From: Pseudobdellovibrionaceae bacterium
GTDB taxonomy: Bacteria; Bdellovibrionota; Bdellovibrionia; Bdellovibrionales; UBA1609
Direction: 5' to 3'
Assembly: GCA_020635075.1 (NCBI GenBank)
Contig: JACKAM010000001.1
Location: 310,001 to 374,000, forward strand
Length of the DNA stretch: 64,000 nucleotides
Shown: piece by piece, positions 15,995 to 25,154 of the stretch
Numbering within the stretch: position 1 is the first letter of the stretch
Layout: every line of letters starts with the position of its first letter
Notes under the pieces: model-generated
Told to the model about the DNA's origin: nothing
Databases searched by the model: none
Seen by the model: only the letters and a program-made list of their open reading frames with translations
Position numbers and translations under genes: made by a program

Positions 15995-18262
15995 CTAATA
16001 GTTACATCGCCCGGGATTGGGGTTGCGAACAATGAGATCCGCAAGTTCATCGATCCTGATGGTGCCCGTGCCGTTTAGAAGGGAAGAGGGTTTCCCACTC
16101 CCGCATCGGTTCACGTATTCCGAATATCCCCCGCCAAAGTGGCACCAGGCCCCTGCTCCGTTAGTGTAGTAGTACCCAGTTGCGGGGGTGTAACCACTGA
16201 CAGTGGATCTAAAGCATCCAACCCCGGGCATTTTTTGCGGGATCGGGCAGCTACCGGTGTAGGAGTTAGCAATTGGTCCAGAGATTTGCCGCAAGCTGGA
16301 TGGAATCAATTGGTTGTACATAAGCATGTACACCAGCTCGTGGCCAATCCAACAATAGCTTCCGTTCGAAGAGCCGTAGATAGCACCGTAGCCTTGGGGT
16401 CCATCATTCCATTTGAAGGGTCCGTTACTAATGAGGGGGACAGAAGGTGTTCCGATGGTAAAGCTTCTTGTACCAATCAGCTTTTTGGGAGAGAATCCCT
16501 GACTATCTAGAGCGTAGACTTTCAGAATGTGAGGGACTCCATTTAAAACAGATGATGGCAATTGGAAGGAAAATCCGTGGTTGCCAGAGATTGAGTAGGC
16601 AGTGTTGACATCAGGGCGACTTTGATTTGCAGGTGTTGATCCCTTAAGTACCTCATCGACGTAAAATTGAACGGAAACGCTAGTCGAAGTGTTGTCTTGA
16701 TCGAAGGCCCAGCCCCAGACGCGGCCGTTTGAGTCCAGGCCATCAACAACGCCGATAGAACCTTGTGGCCCACCCAAAGTAAATGTGCGATCTCCAATGA
16801 GTTTGTTCGGACTCGATCCATAGGTATCAACGGCGACGACCCTGAGGCGGTGGCTTTTCCCATCAAAATAGGTACTTGGGATGTTGATAGAAAAACCATG
16901 GTTACCAGTGATGTTTTTGGCTTGATTTACATCCGGCCTATAAATGTTTGCGGTGAGCCCGCCAATAATTTTGCCGTCGATATAATAGTGAACTCTAATA
17001 CTTCTAAAGGAGTAGTCGGGGTCGTAGGCCCAACCACTGACCGTTCCATTTGAGCTAACCAATCCCGTATATCCAGTCGGTTGCCTTGGGACGGTTCCAT
17101 CGGGATTGTAGGCATGGGCCCAGGCAAGAAATTGGGAAATATCCACGCTGGCGATTCCCACTCTGGAGTTTCCACCGAGGTAGTAGAGCTCGTCGCGATT
17201 GTAATCATTGGTAAATGAGCCCCAACCTTCGTAGTAGGTGTAAAGTCGGCCGTTATAATCAAAGACGGATCCAGTCCAAATCGCTCCCTGGTCCCACTTG
17301 CCCAGCTGTCCACGGACAAGAGCGGGGAGGGGATGGTAAACCTTTCGCCAGGTTTTTAAATCTCGGGAGTAGGCAACATGAAAACGATCTGGATAGTCGA
17401 GAAAGCGATCACTGGTTTGATAGATCATAAACCACTTGGGGTCGCCAGGGACCCTAAAGATCTTGACCCCCATGACTGATTTACTGTCAAAGGCTCCGGT
17501 CTGTCCTGCCGGAAGGACTTTAATATGATTGGTACTCAGCTGATTCGGTTGAGCAGAGATAGACAGGTAAATCTCGAATTGGCCTGAGCTATTGGTCTTG
17601 GCGAAATAAGTATAATAGTTTCCATTGTGGAAAACCACATCGTTGGGTCCAAAGGAGGTGGATAGAGGGTTGTTGGCAAACTTGGTAAATGTCACTCCTC
17701 CATCCATTGAATAGGCCCCATTGAGACTGTACCTTGCTGGATCATTTGTGACGCCTAAATAGTAGAGATATAGAGTATTGTTAGGTCCCATGAGGACTGA
17801 GCCATCCAAGAGATGTTTTTCATCATATCCCGAAGCACCATTGCGAATAACTGGGTTACCGGCAAATTCCTGCCAGGGGCCAAACGGATTGAAACTGGAT
17901 ACTGGCTGAGTGAACAAGCCAATGGTGTCGTGATACCCGTTTATTTCGCCTGACCCACGCATAAACATGCGCCAAGTGTTGGTTCCGCTCTCCGATGGCG
18001 GCAGCACAGAGACATTGGCTGCATGTATTCTTCGCCATGCCGGGATAGAGCTTTTTCGCACATCGAAAACCGGATTGGCATAGTGTTTTATGAACAAAGT
18101 TGATTCCCCGCCGCTAGCGGCAAAGGGATCGACTCCATTGGCGATCAGGTGTTCCTGATTACCTAAACTAGAACTATCAAATTTTTTGGAGTCTAGTGGA
18201 TTGCAGCCCAACGTCATTAAGACAAACAAAAGACAGAACAGACCCTTGCCATGACTACCCAT
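15995..18262 (-). CDS. large modular lipoprotein: five-bladed-propeller glycosidase-like domain plus two Ig-like repeats
   Basis: A 755-residue protein with lipobox LMTLGC near residue 20. Residues about 50-400 look like a GH43/GH32-type five-bladed propeller: repeated blades such as LYLYYLGVTNDP, PNDVVFHNGNYYTYFAK and WFMIYQTSDRF with scattered acidic residues. Two repeats of about 100 residues follow, each with GxVxGWAxDxD, a YxDG strand, RPDVN and GNHGFSxxxPS. A cysteine-rich C-terminal domain of about 140 residues (ending NPGRCNY) completes it. This suggests a surface protein binding or cutting polysaccharide; catalytic residues cannot be assigned with confidence. It is transcribed alone, convergent to the mevalonate operon. 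Confidence 0.75.
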   Translation of the reverse strand: MGSHGKGLFCLLFVLMTLGCNPLDSKKFDSSSLGNQEHLIANGVDPFAASGGESTLFIKHYANPVFDVRKSSIPAWRRIHAANVSVLPPSESGTNTWRMFMRGSGEINGYHDTIGLFTQPVSSFNPFGPWQEFAGNPVIRNGASGYDEKHLLDGSVLMGPNNTLYLYYLGVTNDPARYSLNGAYSMDGGVTFTKFANNPLSTSFGPNDVVFHNGNYYTYFAKTNSSGQFEIYLSISAQPNQLSTNHIKVLPAGQTGAFDSKSVMGVKIFRVPGDPKWFMIYQTSDRFLDYPDRFHVAYSRDLKTWRKVYHPLPALVRGQLGKWDQGAIWTGSVFDYNGRLYTYYEGWGSFTNDYNRDELYYLGGNSRVGIASVDISQFLAWAHAYNPDGTVPRQPTGYTGLVSSNGTVSGWAYDPDYSFRSIRVHYYIDGKIIGGLTANIYRPDVNQAKNITGNHGFSINIPSTYFDGKSHRLRVVAVDTYGSSPNKLIGDRTFTLGGPQGSIGVVDGLDSNGRVWGWAFDQDNTSTSVSVQFYVDEVLKGSTPANQSRPDVNTAYSISGNHGFSFQLPSSVLNGVPHILKVYALDSQGFSPKKLIGTRSFTIGTPSVPLISNGPFKWNDGPQGYGAIYGSSNGSYCWIGHELVYMLMYNQLIPSSLRQISGPIANSYTGSCPIPQKMPGVGCFRSTVSGYTPATGYYYTNGAGAWCHFGGGYSEYVNRCGSGKPSSLLNGTGTIRIDELADLIVRNPNPGRCNY

Positions 18263-18459
18263 GATCCCACCCTACTGTTGAATCTAATCGCTCTCAGTTA
18301 ACCCAATAGGGTAATTTGCAATCCTGGAGCCAGTGGTTCGCAGGAAATGAGGGCCGCAGGTGTCGAGACCGTTGTCACATGCCCAAGTTTTGGTGGCTCC
18401 TCAATTGGGTGCAGAGGAGGAATCGAACGGCTTACATTTGCAATAGTAATAACAAGTAG

Positions 18460-19515
18460 TTAACCGTGGGCCTCGATAAAGGCCTTTTCATCCGGCTCGT
18501 AGTCGGCCAAATGCCCTTCGTAGCCGGGAGCAAAGCGCACAATCGGGGAAATGTTCAATTGCCCATGATCCCTGAAGTTGGGAATTTCGTAAATTTTCCT
18601 CATTAAATTCTCAGCCCGATCGCGGTAGCCAGGAGGGACCATGAGTCGGACTCCGAACCATTGCCAGCGAAGGTCCTGGGTTTTGTTCTTTTTGGCGACG
18701 ATGGCCCTAATGGTTTCAAGAAGTTTGTTGTCGTCAGCAAACTCGAAATGAACACTGATGCCGATTTGCGTGTAGTCGATCAATTCCTCGTAGTACTCAG
18801 GTTCCCGGCTACCGTTAGTGGTGACATGACAGACATGATGATGGTTGGGTTTGTTTTCAGGTGGATGGTCCTTAATCCATTTGAGCAGGTCTAAGAATGA
18901 GGGATTGAAGGTGGGCTCGCCACCACTGAAGTTAAATTTACACTGATCACCTTTAACAAAGGCTTTAAAGATATTTTGCACACCGTGTTTGAGACTGCCC
19001 CAGCTACGGTGAGACTCATAGGTGTTACTGGCCGATGGGGGACAATAGCTACAGGAGTAGTTGCAGCGGCGGCCAATGTCCCAGGTCACCTGCTTGGGGA
19101 TGCAGTGACTTTGGTAGATCGGCTGGACGGCCAAATACTCGGCAGGATCTTCAGGCAATTCAGCCAAGGGGTCTTTATAAGCCAAGTGTTTGTGGTCTTT
19201 ATGTTTGAATTTGCGCAGAGCCATGTCGGTCCCACACATGCACCACTTTTTTTTGCAGAGAACATAGTCCTCAAGCATTTCCACATAGGAGTCATAGATG
19301 TTGCCCAAAAATCCGCCTTCGCGGCAGACGGCGCTAAAAAGGCAGCCATCATGGGTGACGTAGAGGTTTTCCACCCCGGCAGCGCAGTACCAACCCTGCC
19401 AGGTGTTCCACTCTCGGGCCAACAGTTCTTCGGCCGAGTAGGACTTGCCTTCTCCATTTGCATTCACCAAAACTATGGATTTGTTACCCGACGGATTGTT
19501 TTTGCTCTTAGCCAT
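18460..19515 (-). CDS. radical SAM protein with N-terminal SPASM-like cysteine cluster
   Basis: About 351 residues from the ATG at 19515 (GGGGGA lies seven bases upstream; the frame is open to 19599). The radical SAM [4Fe-4S] motif is C151-x3-C155-x2-C158 in CNYSCSYC, followed by the SAM-binding FSGGEPTFNP. Before the core lies a second cysteine cluster, C44, C58, C64, C87, C92, C94, with the pattern YVTHDGCLFSAVC..GN..CKKKWCMCG that resembles the SPASM auxiliary-cluster domain, which normally sits at the C-terminus. The reaction is unknown; radical SAM/SPASM enzymes typically modify peptides or proteins. It lies 34 bases downstream of the SpoU methyltransferase gene in the same direction. 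Confidence 0.85.
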   Translation of the reverse strand: MAKSKNNPSGNKSIVLVNANGEGKSYSAEELLAREWNTWQGWYCAAGVENLYVTHDGCLFSAVCREGGFLGNIYDSYVEMLEDYVLCKKKWCMCGTDMALRKFKHKDHKHLAYKDPLAELPEDPAEYLAVQPIYQSHCIPKQVTWDIGRRCNYSCSYCPPSASNTYESHRSWGSLKHGVQNIFKAFVKGDQCKFNFSGGEPTFNPSFLDLLKWIKDHPPENKPNHHHVCHVTTNGSREPEYYEELIDYTQIGISVHFEFADDNKLLETIRAIVAKKNKTQDLRWQWFGVRLMVPPGYRDRAENLMRKIYEIPNFRDHGQLNISPIVRFAPGYEGHLADYEPDEKAFIEAHG

Positions 19516-19549
19516 GGAACTTTCCCCCATTGTGCTTGAGCCTAATCGT

Positions 19550-20296
19550 TCAACAAGGGTACTGCAAGCGATAGTGGAAAAGGGCAATACTGGCGGCACT
19601 CACCGCATTGAGCGACTCCAGGCTGTCGTTCATGGGAATGCGCAGTAGGGACTGGTTCTTTTTGTTTTCGGGAAGGCCCTTCCCTTCCTCGCCAAACAGG
19701 AGGCGACCATTCTCGGGCCAGGAAAATCCGGTCAGATTGACTCCAGATTGATCAAGAGCATGAAAAGAGCCTAAATCCTGATGGATAGAAGGTCCCCATT
19801 CAAGGGGAACCCGGTAACAGCTTCCCGCCGAGGCGCGCACACACTTGGGGTGGAAAGGGTGAACGGATTCCTCAAGTAGAATCAGTTTTTTGACAGAAAA
19901 GGCCTCACAACAGCGCAGCAGGGCACCGAGATTGGCGGGGTCCCCCAGAGCGGAAAACACCTCAAGTCCGGTGGGTGACGATTTACTTTCCCATTTGTCC
20001 ATGGGGGATTGTTTGGCCACAGCGATGGGATAGTGGGTGCCAAAGACGTCGATTTGTTTAAACAGAGCTTTGTCGACCAGGTAGATTTGGGCGGTTGATG
20101 TTAAAGGAAGTTCATCCCTTTGGTCCGTGTCATAGAGCAGTATTTCGGAGATAGCCTCTGGGTGGCGCTCCAGAAATTCTGGCACAAGTTTACGGCCGAT
20201 GATTAGAAAATCGCCCGATTGCTTGAGCCCCCGGCTCTCCAGGAGGTCTTTCCAGTACCGGTAGCGGCTGTTGAATTTGCTGGATATGACCTTCAT
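19550..20296 (-). CDS. TrmH/SpoU-family RNA 2'-O-methyltransferase
   Basis: About 248 residues from the ATG at 20296, chosen because AGAGGG precedes it and it overlaps the rsmG stop as ATGA. The three SpoU motifs are present: DPANLGALLRCCEAF, LLFGEEGKGLP and IPMNDSLESLNAVSAASIALF, which form the knotted SAM-binding fold. The enzyme methylates a ribose 2'-hydroxyl in tRNA or rRNA; the exact target cannot be told. The N-terminal part (..SRYRYWKDLLESRGLKQ) resembles the RNA-binding domain of TrmH-like enzymes. It forms an operon with rsmG. Confidence 0.88.
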   Translation of the reverse strand: MKVISSKFNSRYRYWKDLLESRGLKQSGDFLIIGRKLVPEFLERHPEAISEILLYDTDQRDELPLTSTAQIYLVDKALFKQIDVFGTHYPIAVAKQSPMDKWESKSSPTGLEVFSALGDPANLGALLRCCEAFSVKKLILLEESVHPFHPKCVRASAGSCYRVPLEWGPSIHQDLGSFHALDQSGVNLTGFSWPENGRLLFGEEGKGLPENKKNQSLLRIPMNDSLESLNAVSAASIALFHYRLQYPC

Positions 20297-21084
20297 TCTG
20301 AATCCCTCTGCCAATGGTTTATTTTCTCATAGACCAGCAACCGGCGCTGATGGGGGGTTGCAGGGATTTCGTAGGGGATGTCATTCATTAACCGGTAGTA
20401 CTGGCCCCATTTCTCCTTGGCTTGGAAAATCTCCTTGTCCACATTAGGGCCTTTCATCAAGTAGAGGTAACCTCCCACCTGAAGGCACTGGGAAACATTA
20501 AGCAGAGTGTCGCTCACATCTGATACGGCCCGGGTGATGATCGAGTGAATGGGGTACTCGAATTCGGTATTCACATAGCGGCCAATAATATTCAGTTCCT
20601 TAAGGTTCAGCTCATCCCTCACCGCTTTGAGAAACTGAACTCGCCTCTCGACCCCTTCGACCAGCAAAATGGGCCGGTCCGGATAGTGGATTTTCAGGGG
20701 AATCCCTGGAAATCCCGGGCCTGTTCCCATGTCCATCAGGGGAAAGCGCAGGTCGACGAAGCGGTCTACCATCAGGCAGTCGATAAAATGTTTAATCGCC
20801 ACGTCTCTGAGGGTGAGGAGCCGGGTCACATTGTCTTTGTGCTGGTGCTGCATGAGGATCTGGTAAAAGCGAGTGAGCTGGTGGCGCTTTTCGTGGGGAT
20901 AGTCCCCAAAATCGTGATGGCGGAAGATGTCGTAAATGCGATTATCAGCCTCGGTAAAATCGTAGATCTTTTCCGGCTTTCGGTGGCGTCCGCGGCCCTC
21001 GCGCTGAGTAGTTTTTCCTCTTCCAATTGAGTTCTTGGATCGGGGCTTGACAGAGGCCGGCGGCCTGGGTTTTCTATGCGTCAT
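20293..21084 (-). CDS. rsmG: RsmG-family 16S rRNA methyltransferase (G527 N7)
   Basis: A 263-residue protein. It has the RsmG core: NVTRLLTLRDVAIKHFIDCL, the SAM-binding loop DMGTGPGFPG at 118-127, LLVEGVERRVQFLK and ITRAVSDV. RsmG enzymes methylate N7 of G527 in 16S rRNA. The first 38 residues are an unusual very basic extension (KPRSKNSIGRGK..) that could bind RNA. It is divergent from pheS, with only 49 AT-rich bases between the starts, and overlaps the downstream methyltransferase by 4 bases. Confidence 0.88.
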   Translation of the reverse strand: MTHRKPRPPASVKPRSKNSIGRGKTTQREGRGRHRKPEKIYDFTEADNRIYDIFRHHDFGDYPHEKRHQLTRFYQILMQHQHKDNVTRLLTLRDVAIKHFIDCLMVDRFVDLRFPLMDMGTGPGFPGIPLKIHYPDRPILLVEGVERRVQFLKAVRDELNLKELNIIGRYVNTEFEYPIHSIITRAVSDVSDTLLNVSQCLQVGGYLYLMKGPNVDKEIFQAKEKWGQYYRLMNDIPYEIPATPHQRRLLVYEKINHWQRDSE

Positions 21085-21133
21085 AAAGTCTTAATAATTG
21101 AAGAGAATTAGAAAATCATTGAATAATTGAAAA

Positions 21134-22159
21134 ATGCTCTCAGAAAAAGTTAAAGCAATACATCAAGAAGCCGCTGCGGCATTTGCTGCAGCTAAAGAAA
21201 CTAAAGAACTCTATGACCTCAAGGTGAAATTCCTGGGCAAACAGGGGCAGTTGTCCCTGGTGATGCGGGAAATGGGTCAGCTCCCTAAAGAGGAGAAGCC
21301 TGCCTTTGGCAAAATGGTCAACGAAGTCAAAGTGGCTCTAGAGGACCTCTACTCCAAAATGGAAGTCGAGTTGGGTCGGGCTGAACTCAATCAGCGGATA
21401 GCTGGTGAGACCTTGGATCTGACTCTTCCCGGACCCGCCCGGGAACGGGGAGGGCGTCATCCTATCCAGAAGGTGATCAATGAGATCGTGGAGATTCTCG
21501 GCCGCATTGGCTACAGTGTGCGGACCGGTCCCATGATCGAAAAAGACTGGTACAACTTTGAGGCTCTCAATATTCCTCCCGATCACCCAGCTCGGGACAT
21601 GCAGGACACCTTTTACGTGGACGAGAGTCATGTTTTGAGAACTCACACCAGTCCCATTCAGATTCGCACCATGGAGAAGGAAAAGCCCCCATTGCGAATA
21701 TTGGCTCCCGGGTCCGTGTTTCGCTGTGACAGCGACGTCTCTCACTCGCCAAATTTCCATCAAATTGAAGGTCTGTTAATTGATCGGCACGTGTCTATGG
21801 CTGATCTTAAGGGAACGATTGCCTATTTTGTCCGGGAGTATTTTGGTGAAGAAATCAAAACCAGATTTCGTCCAAGCTTTTTCCCCTTTACCGAACCTTC
21901 TGCCGAGGTGGACTGTTCCTGCCCTATATGTAAGGGCAAGGGGTGTCGCATGTGTAAACACACTGGTTGGATTGAAATCGGCGGCTCGGGATTGGTAAAC
22001 CCAAAAGTGCTGGCTCACTGCGGACTCGATCCGGAGGAGTGGCAGGGGTTTGCCTTTGGATTTGGCATGGAGAGGATGGCCATCATCAAATATGGTATCG
22101 ATGACATTCGCTTGTTTGCTGAAAATGATCTTCGCTTTTTAAGGCAGTTTGAATCATGA
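21134..22159 (+). CDS. pheS: phenylalanyl-tRNA synthetase alpha subunit
   Basis: A 341-residue class II synthetase subunit that carries the active site. Visible parts are an N-terminal coiled coil, HPIQKVINEIVEILG, the phenylalanine-site segments LRTHTSPIQIRTM and FFPFTEPSAEVDC, and motif 3 in FGFGMERMAIIKYGI. The cysteine segment CPICKGKGCRMCKHTGW is common in this family. It overlaps pheT by ATGA at 22156-22159. No clear ribosome binding site precedes the ATG; the leader is a short AT-rich spacer shared with the divergent rsmG. Confidence 0.98.
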   Translation: MLSEKVKAIHQEAAAAFAAAKETKELYDLKVKFLGKQGQLSLVMREMGQLPKEEKPAFGKMVNEVKVALEDLYSKMEVELGRAELNQRIAGETLDLTLPGPARERGGRHPIQKVINEIVEILGRIGYSVRTGPMIEKDWYNFEALNIPPDHPARDMQDTFYVDESHVLRTHTSPIQIRTMEKEKPPLRILAPGSVFRCDSDVSHSPNFHQIEGLLIDRHVSMADLKGTIAYFVREYFGEEIKTRFRPSFFPFTEPSAEVDCSCPICKGKGCRMCKHTGWIEIGGSGLVNPKVLAHCGLDPEEWQGFAFGFGMERMAIIKYGIDDIRLFAENDLRFLRQFES

Positions 22160-24597
22160 AAATTTCTTTACGTTGGCTCAATGATTATGTGGATGTGCAG
22201 GACTTCTTTGAGAATCCAGAGAAGCTGGCGGGTAAACTGACCTCGGCTGGAATCGAAGTGGAGCATGTGGAAAATTTGGCCGAAAAGTTTTCATCGGTCG
22301 TTGTTGGCCATGTGGTGGAAAAGGGTCAGCACCCCAATGCCGATCGCTTGAGTTTGTGTCAGGTGGATGTGGGGCGGGGGGAAAATCTGCAGATTGTCTG
22401 TGGAGCCCAAAACCATAAACAGGGCGACAAGGTGGTCGTGGCTCTTGTCGGCGCCGTCTTGCCGGGGAACTTCGAAATCAAGAAGTCAAAAATCCGCCAG
22501 GTGGAAAGCTTTGGCATGATGTGTTCGGAAAAGGAACTGGATTTGGCCGAGGAGAGTCCGGGAATCATGATTCTTCCCGCGGAGGCTCCTGTGGGAGTTC
22601 CCTTTGCAGAGTACATGGGCTGGAATGATGTGGTGATGGAACTTAGTGTGACTCCTAATCGAGCCGATTGCTTGAGTCATTTTGGTTTGGCCCGCGAAGT
22701 GGCAGCCCTGTTGGGCCGTGGCTATGAAGTCCCACTTGCTGACATCAAGGCAACCGGTGGTTCCACCAAAAAGATGATTGATCTCAAAGTGAAGAACGCT
22801 GACTTGTGTCCGCGTTATGCTGGTCGGGGAATATTTGGGGTGAAGGTTGGCCCCAGTCCTGATTGGTTGCGGAAGCGTCTGGAAAGTGTGGGCCTTAACT
22901 CCATCAATAATGTGGTTGATGTGACCAATTTTGTGATGATGGAACTGGGGCAACCCTTGCATGCCTTTGATGCTGATGAAATTGCTGCCAGCACCATTAC
23001 CGTGGACAATGCCAAAAAGGGAGAGGTCTTTCAGTCCCTGGACGGCACGGAGTTTAAGCTCGATGGTGATGAGCTGATGATTCGGGATGGCGCGCGACCT
23101 GTCGCTTTAGCTGGGGTCGTGGGTGGCCTCAATTCCGGTATCACCGAAAAGACTCAGAACATATTCCTCGAATCGGCCTATTTTTTGAGGGAAACCGTTC
23201 GGCGGACCTCTCGAAAATTGGGAATTGATACAGACTCCGGTTACCGTTTTAGTCGAGGGACGGATCCTGAAGGCGTGGTTTTGGCGATGAACAGGGCCTG
23301 TGAACTGATTCAAAGAGTGGCTGGTGGTGAGGTAGGTAAAGACTATCATGATTTTTACCCTCAGCCCTTGAGTCAGCCTTCCATCGGCATTGCACACGAA
23401 TACCTGGAAACGCGCTTGGGTTACAAGGCAGAGGGTTCGGAATTTGAAACTTGGATGAAGCGTCTTGGTTGTCAGGTGAAGACCAATAAGAAAATGGGTG
23501 GTTGGGATGTCGTGCCCCCTCCCTATCGGGTGGACTTGGAGGCAAATGTAGACTTGGTGGAGGAGTTTGCCCGCCTCAATGGCTATGAAAATGTGCCGGA
23601 GAATTTTCCACCACTGGTGACATCACCTAGCCCCCACGCTTTTCAATTCACTATGGAAAACCGCCTCAATGAACTGTTAGTGGCTGAAGGATACCTACAG
23701 GCTGTGAACTATGGATTTTACAGTGGTCGGACGGCGGGAGAGTTCCTTGGCGATACTGCCAAGTTGAACAACGTGGGTTTAAAAACCTCGGCGCAGGCTG
23801 TGGCTATTCGCAATCCGTTGAGCGAGGATACGGACGTGATGCGCACCAGTCTGTTACCAGGTTTGTTCCGCAATCTTATGCACAACTATCGTCATGGGAT
23901 TGAATCGGGTCGTCTGTTTGAGACCGGTTTTGTTTTCGAGCAAGGAGAGGGAGGCTACGAGGAAGAATGTCGCGTGGGGATGGTGGTTTGGGGTCATCCA
24001 GTTGATATGTGGGTCAAAGATAAGACCCGGCCCGTGGTCTATGACCTTAAAGCCACTGTGGAGAATCTCCTTAGTAAACTCATGATTTCGGGATTTCAGT
24101 GGCGAAAACTCAAGGCCGAGGAGTATCCCAGCTTTGTTCATCCCGGCCAGTCAGTGGCTCTCTTTGTTGAGGGCCGCCTATTGGGTGTGCTTGGAACTTT
24201 ACACCCAAGTTTGGCTCAGGAAAGTAAACTTCGGCACGATTGTGCCGTTTGCGAATTCAACTTTGATGGTTTGATGCGTGGGCAGCCGCGCACGGCAAAG
24301 GCACGACCACTTTCCAAGTTCCCTGCAGTGGAAAGGGACTTGGCCTTTCTCGTGCCAGAAACAATTGCTGCGGAAGATATCCTGAAGGAAATTCGCAAGC
24401 AGAGCGGGAATCTGCTTGAGGAGGCCTGGATTTTTGACGTCTACGCCGGCGATAAACTGGAACAGGGCCAACGCTCGATTGCCTATAAGATGGTTTTTCG
24501 TGATCAAAAGGGTACGCTTGGGGAAGCCGAACTCACTGATCTCCAAAAGAAGTTGGTTCAAGCCGTCGAAAAGCGCTTTAACGTCCAAGTGCGTTAA
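22156..24597 (+). CDS. pheT: phenylalanyl-tRNA synthetase beta subunit
   Basis: An 813-residue subunit of the alpha2-beta2 synthetase. It has the N-terminal EMAP-type tRNA-binding domain (VVVGHVVEKGQHPNADRL, QIVCGAQN), the B3/B4 editing domain, B5 DNA-binding-like domain, the inactive class II-like core and the C-terminal anticodon-binding (FDX-ACB) domain (ARPLSKFPAVERDLAFLV). Length matches the family. It starts inside the pheS stop codon and is followed by ihfA after a 181-base gap, the same order as in many proteobacteria. Confidence 0.98.
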   Translation: MKISLRWLNDYVDVQDFFENPEKLAGKLTSAGIEVEHVENLAEKFSSVVVGHVVEKGQHPNADRLSLCQVDVGRGENLQIVCGAQNHKQGDKVVVALVGAVLPGNFEIKKSKIRQVESFGMMCSEKELDLAEESPGIMILPAEAPVGVPFAEYMGWNDVVMELSVTPNRADCLSHFGLAREVAALLGRGYEVPLADIKATGGSTKKMIDLKVKNADLCPRYAGRGIFGVKVGPSPDWLRKRLESVGLNSINNVVDVTNFVMMELGQPLHAFDADEIAASTITVDNAKKGEVFQSLDGTEFKLDGDELMIRDGARPVALAGVVGGLNSGITEKTQNIFLESAYFLRETVRRTSRKLGIDTDSGYRFSRGTDPEGVVLAMNRACELIQRVAGGEVGKDYHDFYPQPLSQPSIGIAHEYLETRLGYKAEGSEFETWMKRLGCQVKTNKKMGGWDVVPPPYRVDLEANVDLVEEFARLNGYENVPENFPPLVTSPSPHAFQFTMENRLNELLVAEGYLQAVNYGFYSGRTAGEFLGDTAKLNNVGLKTSAQAVAIRNPLSEDTDVMRTSLLPGLFRNLMHNYRHGIESGRLFETGFVFEQGEGGYEEECRVGMVVWGHPVDMWVKDKTRPVVYDLKATVENLLSKLMISGFQWRKLKAEEYPSFVHPGQSVALFVEGRLLGVLGTLHPSLAQESKLRHDCAVCEFNFDGLMRGQPRTAKARPLSKFPAVERDLAFLVPETIAAEDILKEIRKQSGNLLEEAWIFDVYAGDKLEQGQRSIAYKMVFRDQKGTLGEAELTDLQKKLVQAVEKRFNVQVR

Positions 24598-24681
24598 ATT
24601 ATAAGGCTGAGGATTGGGGAAAATCCCCTGTTAAAGGGGGAAAAAGGTCCTGATGAATCCTCTGACCGTCCGAATTTTGCC

Positions 24682-24732
24682 CCATTAGGCACAAATTTAT
24701 TGAAAGTTTTCAATGGCTTGGTAGCCTAATGG
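24682..24732. promoter_or_regulatory. inverted repeats in the ihfA leader
   Basis: CCATTAGGC at 24682-24690 and GCCTAATGG at 24724-24732 are perfect reverse complements. Between them lies a second palindrome, ATTGAAAGTTTTCAAT (24699-24714). The nested arrangement 50-100 bases upstream of ihfA may be an operator or an RNA structure controlling ihfA; IHF genes are autoregulated in E. coli. Function is inferred only. Confidence 0.4.
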
Positions 24733-24778
24733 AGAAGTCACCGAGTAGACAGAGTCGACAACAACGAGGTTCACTCCT

Positions 24779-25120
24779 ATGCCGCAGCAGAATATCAGTC
24801 GTTCCACAATGACCAAGGCCGATATTGTTGAAAAGGTCTATCAAAAGATTGGTTTTTCCAAAAAAGAAGCTTCGGAGTTAGTGGAGTTGGTTTTTGGAAC
24901 TCTCAAAAACACCCTCTGCGACGGTGATAAAGTGAAGATTTCCGGGTTCGGCAATTTTGTCGTACGCGAAAAGAAAGAGCGGATTGGTCGAAATCCACAA
25001 ACAGGTGATCAAATTAAAATCAGTGCCCGACGGGTTCTTACCTTCCGTCCCAGCCAAGTGCTGAAAGCCATGCTCAACGGTGAGGATATCACCGGCATGA
25101 CCGACGACGAGAATGACTAG
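24779..25120 (+). CDS. ihfA: integration host factor alpha-type HU/IHF protein
   Basis: A 113-residue DNA-bending protein of the HU/IHF family. The core MTKADIVEKVYQKIGFSKKEA, the KISGFGNFVVREKKERIGRNPQTGD arm with the intercalating proline, and RRVLTFRPSQVLK fit the IHF alpha subunit. The position after pheT and before a MerR gene is the normal IHF-alpha context. The N-terminus from 24779 has ten extra residues; an ATG at 24809 would give the standard start but has no ribosome binding site. The acidic tail TGMTDDEND is somewhat longer than usual. Confidence 0.93.
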   Translation: MPQQNISRSTMTKADIVEKVYQKIGFSKKEASELVELVFGTLKNTLCDGDKVKISGFGNFVVREKKERIGRNPQTGDQIKISARRVLTFRPSQVLKAMLNGEDITGMTDDEND

Positions 25121-25154
25121 GCCAACCCAACCCCATCGAGTTGAAGGGTAGATC

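Noticed and set aside
18976..19539. 187-codon plus-strand frame opposite the radical SAM gene
   Set aside because: Antisense shadow; the minus-strand frame has the CxxxCxxC motif and a good ribosome binding site.
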